From contig NZ_CP070973.1 of the NCBI RefSeq assembly GCF_017086405.1, positions 6,914,739 through 6,978,738 on the forward strand: 64,000 bases of DNA, given 5' to 3'. Position numbers and translations under genes: made by a program. Below, in pieces: positions 60,706 through 64,000 of the stretch (position 1 is the stretch's first letter; each line of letters starts with the position of its first letter). The notes beneath the pieces are model-generated. The model was not told the origin of the DNA. It was given only the letters and a program-made list of their open reading frames with translations, and searched no databases. The stretch is from Mycobacterium gordonae. Its GTDB lineage: Bacteria > Actinomycetota > Actinomycetes > Mycobacteriales > Mycobacteriaceae.

Positions 60706-61611
60706 TCAGCGAATAGCGCCGGAGATGTCGCCTGACATGGCGCCCAGTTGGCCGGCCCACGAGCCCCAGCCGTTGTCGCCGCCGCCCGGGAAGTCGAAGT
60801 GGCCGTTGTGCCCGCCCACGTCGCGATACTGCTGGTAGAAGGCCTTGCTGTTCCCCATTGCCTCGCCGCCGGCGCCGAGCATGGCCGCGGGGTTGCTGGC
60901 GCCCGGATTGGTGGGTGCCCACACCCAGACCCGAGTGTTGTTCTGCGCGAGCAGCGCGGCGTGCACGTACGGGTCGTGCCACTTCCAGCGGCCCAGCTGT
61001 GGGGCTCCCCACATCCCGTTGCCGTCGACCCCCCCGAACTGCTGCAGACCGGCCAGGATCGCGCCGTTGGTGAAGGTGTTGGAGGGGTACAGGAAGCCGG
61101 ACAGCGAGCCGGCGAAGCCGAACCGGTCGGGGTGGAAGGCGGCCAGCGCCAAAGCGGCGTAGCCGCCCTGCGACGCGCCCACGACGCCGTGCCCACCGGG
61201 CGCCAGGCCCTTGTTGGCGGCCAGCCAGTCAGGCAGCTCGCTGGACAGGAAGGTGTCCCACTGCTTGCTGCCGTCCTGCTCCCAGTTGGTGTACATGCTG
61301 AACGCCCCACCCGCTGGTGCCGCGACCGAGATGCCCTTGCCGGCGAGGGTGTTCATCGCGTTGCCGGCGGTCACCCAGTTGCTGACGTCCGGGTTGGCGT
61401 CGGCGGCGTCCAGCAGGTAGACCGCGTGGGGCCCGCCGGCCATGAAGGCCACCGGAATGTCGCGGCCCATCGCGGCCGACGGCACCATCAGGGTCTCGAA
61501 CCCGGCCGCCCCAGCCGTCACCTCCGAGCCCAGCGACGCCGACACGCCTCCGAACGCAACCGACAACACGGCAACACAGAACAGCCGTAGCACTACCGAC
61601 AGACCCCTCAT
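60706..61611 (-). CDS. mpt51: MPT51 (FbpD), antigen 85-related secreted protein
   Basis: Exported alpha/beta-hydrolase-fold protein of the antigen 85 family (Rv3803c, 299 residues) without mycolyltransferase activity; binds fibronectin. Here it has 301 residues. The signal peptide is MRGLSVVLRLFCVAVLSVAF with cleavage near residue 30, and the mature part has LMVPSAAMGRDIPVAFMAGG and WVTAGNAMNTLAGKGISV. The nucleophile position reads GASQGG, a GxSxG motif, where M. tuberculosis MPT51 has Ala. The catalytic His region (HDWPYW in Ag85A) is DNGWGSW, so a catalytic His is missing. GGAGGG lies 5 nt before the ATG at 61611; an upstream in-frame start at 61674 was rejected. Confidence 0.93.
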   Translation of the reverse strand: MRGLSVVLRLFCVAVLSVAFGGVSASLGSEVTAGAAGFETLMVPSAAMGRDIPVAFMAGGPHAVYLLDAADANPDVSNWVTAGNAMNTLAGKGISVAAPAGGAFSMYTNWEQDGSKQWDTFLSSELPDWLAANKGLAPGGHGVVGASQGGYAALALAAFHPDRFGFAGSLSGFLYPSNTFTNGAILAGLQQFGGVDGNGMWGAPQLGRWKWHDPYVHAALLAQNNTRVWVWAPTNPGASNPAAMLGAGGEAMGNSKAFYQQYRDVGGHNGHFDFPGGGDNGWGSWAGQLGAMSGDISGAIR

Positions 61612-61707
61612 GTCCACCCTCCATGGTGTGACGCGGTGCACGACAAGACCTAGCCCGCAGGTAGCTAACCACACCCTGCACAGCGGGATAAAGGGGAGCT
61701 GACGCTA

Positions 61708-61737
61708 ACGGCGGCGACCCGAGTGGGTCGCCGCCGT
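61708..61737 (-). terminator. perfect 13-bp hairpin between fbpA and mpt51
   Basis: ACGGCGGCGACCC, a GAGT loop and GGGTCGCCGCCGT form a perfect 13-bp stem with a 4-nt loop, 28 bp after the fbpA stop on the reverse strand. It is GC-rich and lacks a T tract, the form often seen at mycobacterial terminators. It should end or attenuate fbpA transcription before mpt51. Confidence 0.75.
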
Positions 61738-61764
61738 CAGACGGTTGGTTATCGCCAGCGCGAT

Positions 61765-62808
61765 TTAGGTGCCGGTGCCCTGGTTCACACCGACCGCAGC
61801 AGCGGTGGCAGGACCGGCGCCGGGGGTCGCACCCAGCGTGCTCTGCAGGTCACCCTTCATGGCGTTGAGCTGCGCACCCCAGTACGGCCAGTCGTGCGTG
61901 CCGTTGGCGTCGAAGTTGAACACCGCGTTGTGGCCACCGGCCGCGTTGTACGCCTCCTGGAACTTCAGGTTGCTGGTCCGCACGAAGCCCTCGAGGAACT
62001 TGGCGGGCAGGTTGTTGCCACCGAGGTCCGACGGCTTGCCGTCGCCGCAGTAGATCCACAGCCGGGTGTTGTTGGCGACCAGCTTGCCGACCTGCAGGGT
62101 CGGGTCGTTGCGCTGCCACGCCGGGTCCTCCTTGGGACCCCACATGTCCGACGCCTTGTAACCGCCGGCGTCACCCATGGCCAGGCCGATCAGCGACGGG
62201 CCCATCGCCTGCGACGGGTCCAGCAGTGCCGACAGCGAGCCGGCGTAGATGAACTGGTCGGGGTGGTAGGCAGCCAGGATCAGGGCCGACGAACCGGCCA
62301 TCGACAGACCGACGGCGGCGCTGCCGTTCGGCTTGACCTGCTTGTTGCTGGCCAGGTACGCGGGCAGCTCGCTGGTCAGGAAGGTCTCCCACTTGTAGGT
62401 GGTGCAGCCCGCCTTGCCGCAGGCCGGGTTGTACCAGTCGCTGTAGAAGCTGGACTGGCCGCCGACCGGCATGACCACGGAAATACCAGACTGGTTGTAC
62501 CACTCGAACGCCGGGGTGTTGATGTCCCAGCCGTTGTAGTCGTCCTGGGCACGCATGCCGTCGAGCAGGTACAGTGCCGGCGAGTTGGCTCCACCGCTCT
62601 GGAACTGGACCTTGATGTTGCGGCCCATCGCCGCCGAGGGCACCTGCAGGTATTCCACCGGCAGCCCCGGACGCGAGAACGCACTCGCGGTCGCGGAGCC
62701 ACCGACGAAGCCGACCAGCCCAGACAGCAGCGCCGCACCCACGGCACCCACCATCAGGCGGCGCGGCATACCCGTCACGGCGCCCCGAAACCTGTCAACA
62801 AGCTTCAT
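61765..62808 (-). CDS. fbpA: antigen 85A mycolyltransferase
   Basis: Secreted mycolyltransferase that moves mycolate from trehalose monomycolate to arabinogalactan and to form trehalose dimycolate. It has 347 residues (338 in Rv3804c). The signal peptide covers about residues 1-43 and ends at SATASA just before FSRPGLPVEYLQVPS, the antigen 85 mature N-terminus. The nucleophile Ser is in AVGLSMAGSSALIL, the fibronectin-binding and substrate region includes SSFYSDWYNPACGKAGC, and the catalytic His is in GTHDWPYWGAQL. The C-terminal tail after DLQSTLGATP is about nine residues longer than in M. tuberculosis and Ala/Gly/Pro-rich. The ATG is at 62808. Confidence 0.95.
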   Translation of the reverse strand: MKLVDRFRGAVTGMPRRLMVGAVGAALLSGLVGFVGGSATASAFSRPGLPVEYLQVPSAAMGRNIKVQFQSGGANSPALYLLDGMRAQDDYNGWDINTPAFEWYNQSGISVVMPVGGQSSFYSDWYNPACGKAGCTTYKWETFLTSELPAYLASNKQVKPNGSAAVGLSMAGSSALILAAYHPDQFIYAGSLSALLDPSQAMGPSLIGLAMGDAGGYKASDMWGPKEDPAWQRNDPTLQVGKLVANNTRLWIYCGDGKPSDLGGNNLPAKFLEGFVRTSNLKFQEAYNAAGGHNAVFNFDANGTHDWPYWGAQLNAMKGDLQSTLGATPGAGPATAAAVGVNQGTGT

Positions 62809-63200
62809 CCTTGCTTCCTCATCCTCATCCTTGTGGGCACATCCTTGCGCATCGCTGCGCTTGGGGGCGTGTCCCGAATTGGGTCAGACTGCACGCACGC
62901 GGCGCTGCAGTGCACCCGTAGTCAACCACATATTGCGGCTCACGATCTCCTCCGGGACGGCGCTTCCGGGGTCATCCGGCCGGGTTCCGGCGCGTTTTCG
63001 GGGCGTCGATCCGCGTCCGGCAGAGGCGTTTGCGCATGTGCCTACCGACGGGTGCACGCTGGTGGCGGCTCACTTGTGATGTTGCTGGCAGTCTGCGCGG
63101 CGGGCCCGATCGGGCGCGCCGACACGGCACATAAGGATTCTTAAAAAAATTCTGAGCCGCCGCTTCGGGCGGATACGGATTTCGTCTGCGAAACCGGGAT
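62809..63200. other. intergenic region between aftB and fbpA
   Basis: There are 392 bp without a gene. At 63143-63172 a candidate intrinsic terminator for aftB is present: on the reverse strand a CCGCC/GGCGG stem with a 6-nt loop is followed after seven bases by a run of seven T. The remaining part up to 62809 should hold the fbpA promoter; its boxes were not assigned. Confidence 0.5.
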
Positions 63201-64000
63201 TCACTCGCGCGGCGGCGTCGGCGGCACCTTCGGCACCTCGAGTCCGCACTTGACCAGTTCGTAGCGCGGCACCCGGTCGATGCGGTACTGCGTGAATTCG
63301 TAGGCGTGCAGCAGGTTCGACAGGAACCGGCGCGGGGTCATGGGGGCCCGCACCGAGTTGAGCACCGCCTGGGTCGCCGGGCACTTGAGCGCCGCCTCCG
63401 CCTCGGCGACCCACTGCTGATCCAGGTAGCCCGGGATGCCCGGCGGCCACTTCACCCACGGTCCGTCGGCCACCACCCAGTCCGGAAACAGGTTCTTGTC
63501 GTGCCCGATGCGGCCATGCTTGAGTCGCTCGGTGTGCGCGGCCAGCGGGTTGGCCAGCCCGATCTGGTCGATGACCCGGACGTCGAGGCCGACGTTCATG
63601 CCCAGCATGCCGAGATTGGTGAAGAAGACCGTGTGCTGGGGCTTGAGGTCCGCGGGTATTCCGGGAGCGCTGCCCGGCGGGATCATCGGCACCAGGTCCC
63701 ATTGCGTGTAGTTGCCCGACGGCAGCAGCAGCGCACCGTCCGGGGTGTTGTTGAGCGCCACCAGCACGGCCGCCATCCGGGGGTAGTCCAGGTAGTCGGC
63801 GGCCGTCAGCGGGTGCGCGCGCCCGGTGGCCTGGGCATAAAAACGGCGTTCGTCGACGATGCCGGAGTAACTGACGTGCGTGGCGTCGTCGCCCATGCCG
63901 GGTGAATTGGCCGCCCACAGCGACCACCCGGCCACCGCCAGCCAGAGCGCGCTCACGCCGCCGGCCACCCAGTAGCCGGCCTCCTTCGAGAAGTCCTTGC
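63201..64000 (-). CDS. aftB: arabinofuranosyltransferase AftB, C-terminal part
   Basis: AftB adds the terminal beta-1,2-arabinofuranose to arabinan, using decaprenylphosphoryl-arabinose. Only the last ~266 residues of the protein (about 627 in Rv3805c) are in the window; the frame runs off the right edge (last complete codons read KDFSKEAGYWVAGG). The visible part has one hydrophobic segment (VSALWLAVAGWSLWAAN) followed by a soluble extracytoplasmic domain with DVRVIDQIGLANPLAAH, GRIGHDKNLFPDWV and RFLSNLLHAYEFTQYRIDRV. The stop is TGA at 63201-63203. Its position next to fbpA matches M. tuberculosis. Confidence 0.9.
   Translation of the reverse strand, partial: KDFSKEAGYWVAGGVSALWLAVAGWSLWAANSPGMGDDATHVSYSGIVDERRFYAQATGRAHPLTAADYLDYPRMAAVLVALNNTPDGALLLPSGNYTQWDLVPMIPPGSAPGIPADLKPQHTVFFTNLGMLGMNVGLDVRVIDQIGLANPLAAHTERLKHGRIGHDKNLFPDWVVADGPWVKWPPGIPGYLDQQWVAEAEAALKCPATQAVLNSVRAPMTPRRFLSNLLHAYEFTQYRIDRVPRYELVKCGLEVPKVPPTPPRE

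Noticed and set aside
61723..63144. Forward open frame spanning fbpA on the other strand
   Set aside because: Antisense of fbpA; no recognisable domain and crosses the terminator hairpin.

Overview
The window is high-GC DNA from a slow-growing Mycobacterium. It carries the arabinogalactan and mycolate genes of the M. tuberculosis Rv3790-Rv3805c segment in conserved order: dprE1-dprE2-aftA-embC, embA-embB, fadE35, accD4-pks13-fadD32, culp6, mpt51, fbpA and aftB. It also carries several PE_PGRS genes and ESX-1-type genes, which point to the M. tuberculosis/kansasii/marinum side of the genus. The species cannot be named from the window alone.

Layout. (1) 1-1131: 5' part of a reverse-strand PE_PGRS gene, in the place where M. 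tuberculosis has Rv3789. (2) 1660-8974: tightly coupled dprE1, dprE2, aftA, embC, which make decaprenyl-phospho-arabinose and transfer arabinose. (3) 8975-19166: about 10 kb inserted between embC and embA, holding a decayed PE_PGRS, a reverse-strand embR and two divergent PE_PGRS genes; a ~380 bp inverted repeat brackets embR. (4) 19167-25684: embA and embB, overlapping by 4 bp. (5) 25685-45663: accessory island. It opens with an IS1182-like transposase remnant and then carries a partial paralogue of ESX-1. This contains substrate and chaperone genes (espE, espF, espG, espH, PPE68, esxB, esxA, espJ, espK, espB, and a displaced espL) but no gene for the secretion machine (EccA/B/Ca/Cb/D/E, MycP). 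A glycosyltransferase/DUF4254/GT9/sulfotransferase cassette sits between espB and espL. A PknD-like sensor kinase, a truncated lipoprotein, an SGNH hydrolase and a small secreted protein follow. (6) 45664-64000: fadE35, a PE_PGRS gene, then the mycolic acid condensation operon fadD32-pks13-accD4, the envelope lipase culp6, the mycolyltransferase-family pair mpt51 and fbpA, and the 3' part of aftB.

How the genes work together. DprE1/DprE2 make the arabinose donor. AftA, EmbA, EmbB, EmbC and AftB build the arabinan of arabinogalactan and lipoarabinomannan. FadD32, AccD4 and Pks13 activate and condense the fatty acids of mycolic acid, and FbpA (Ag85A) attaches mycolate to arabinan and trehalose. 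The ESX-1-like block would have to use a secretion machine encoded elsewhere.

Caution on sequence quality. The essential gene pks13 is split by a one-base deletion, and three PE_PGRS genes plus the espE- and espG-like genes also show small indels. Some of these frameshifts may be sequencing or assembly errors rather than biology.
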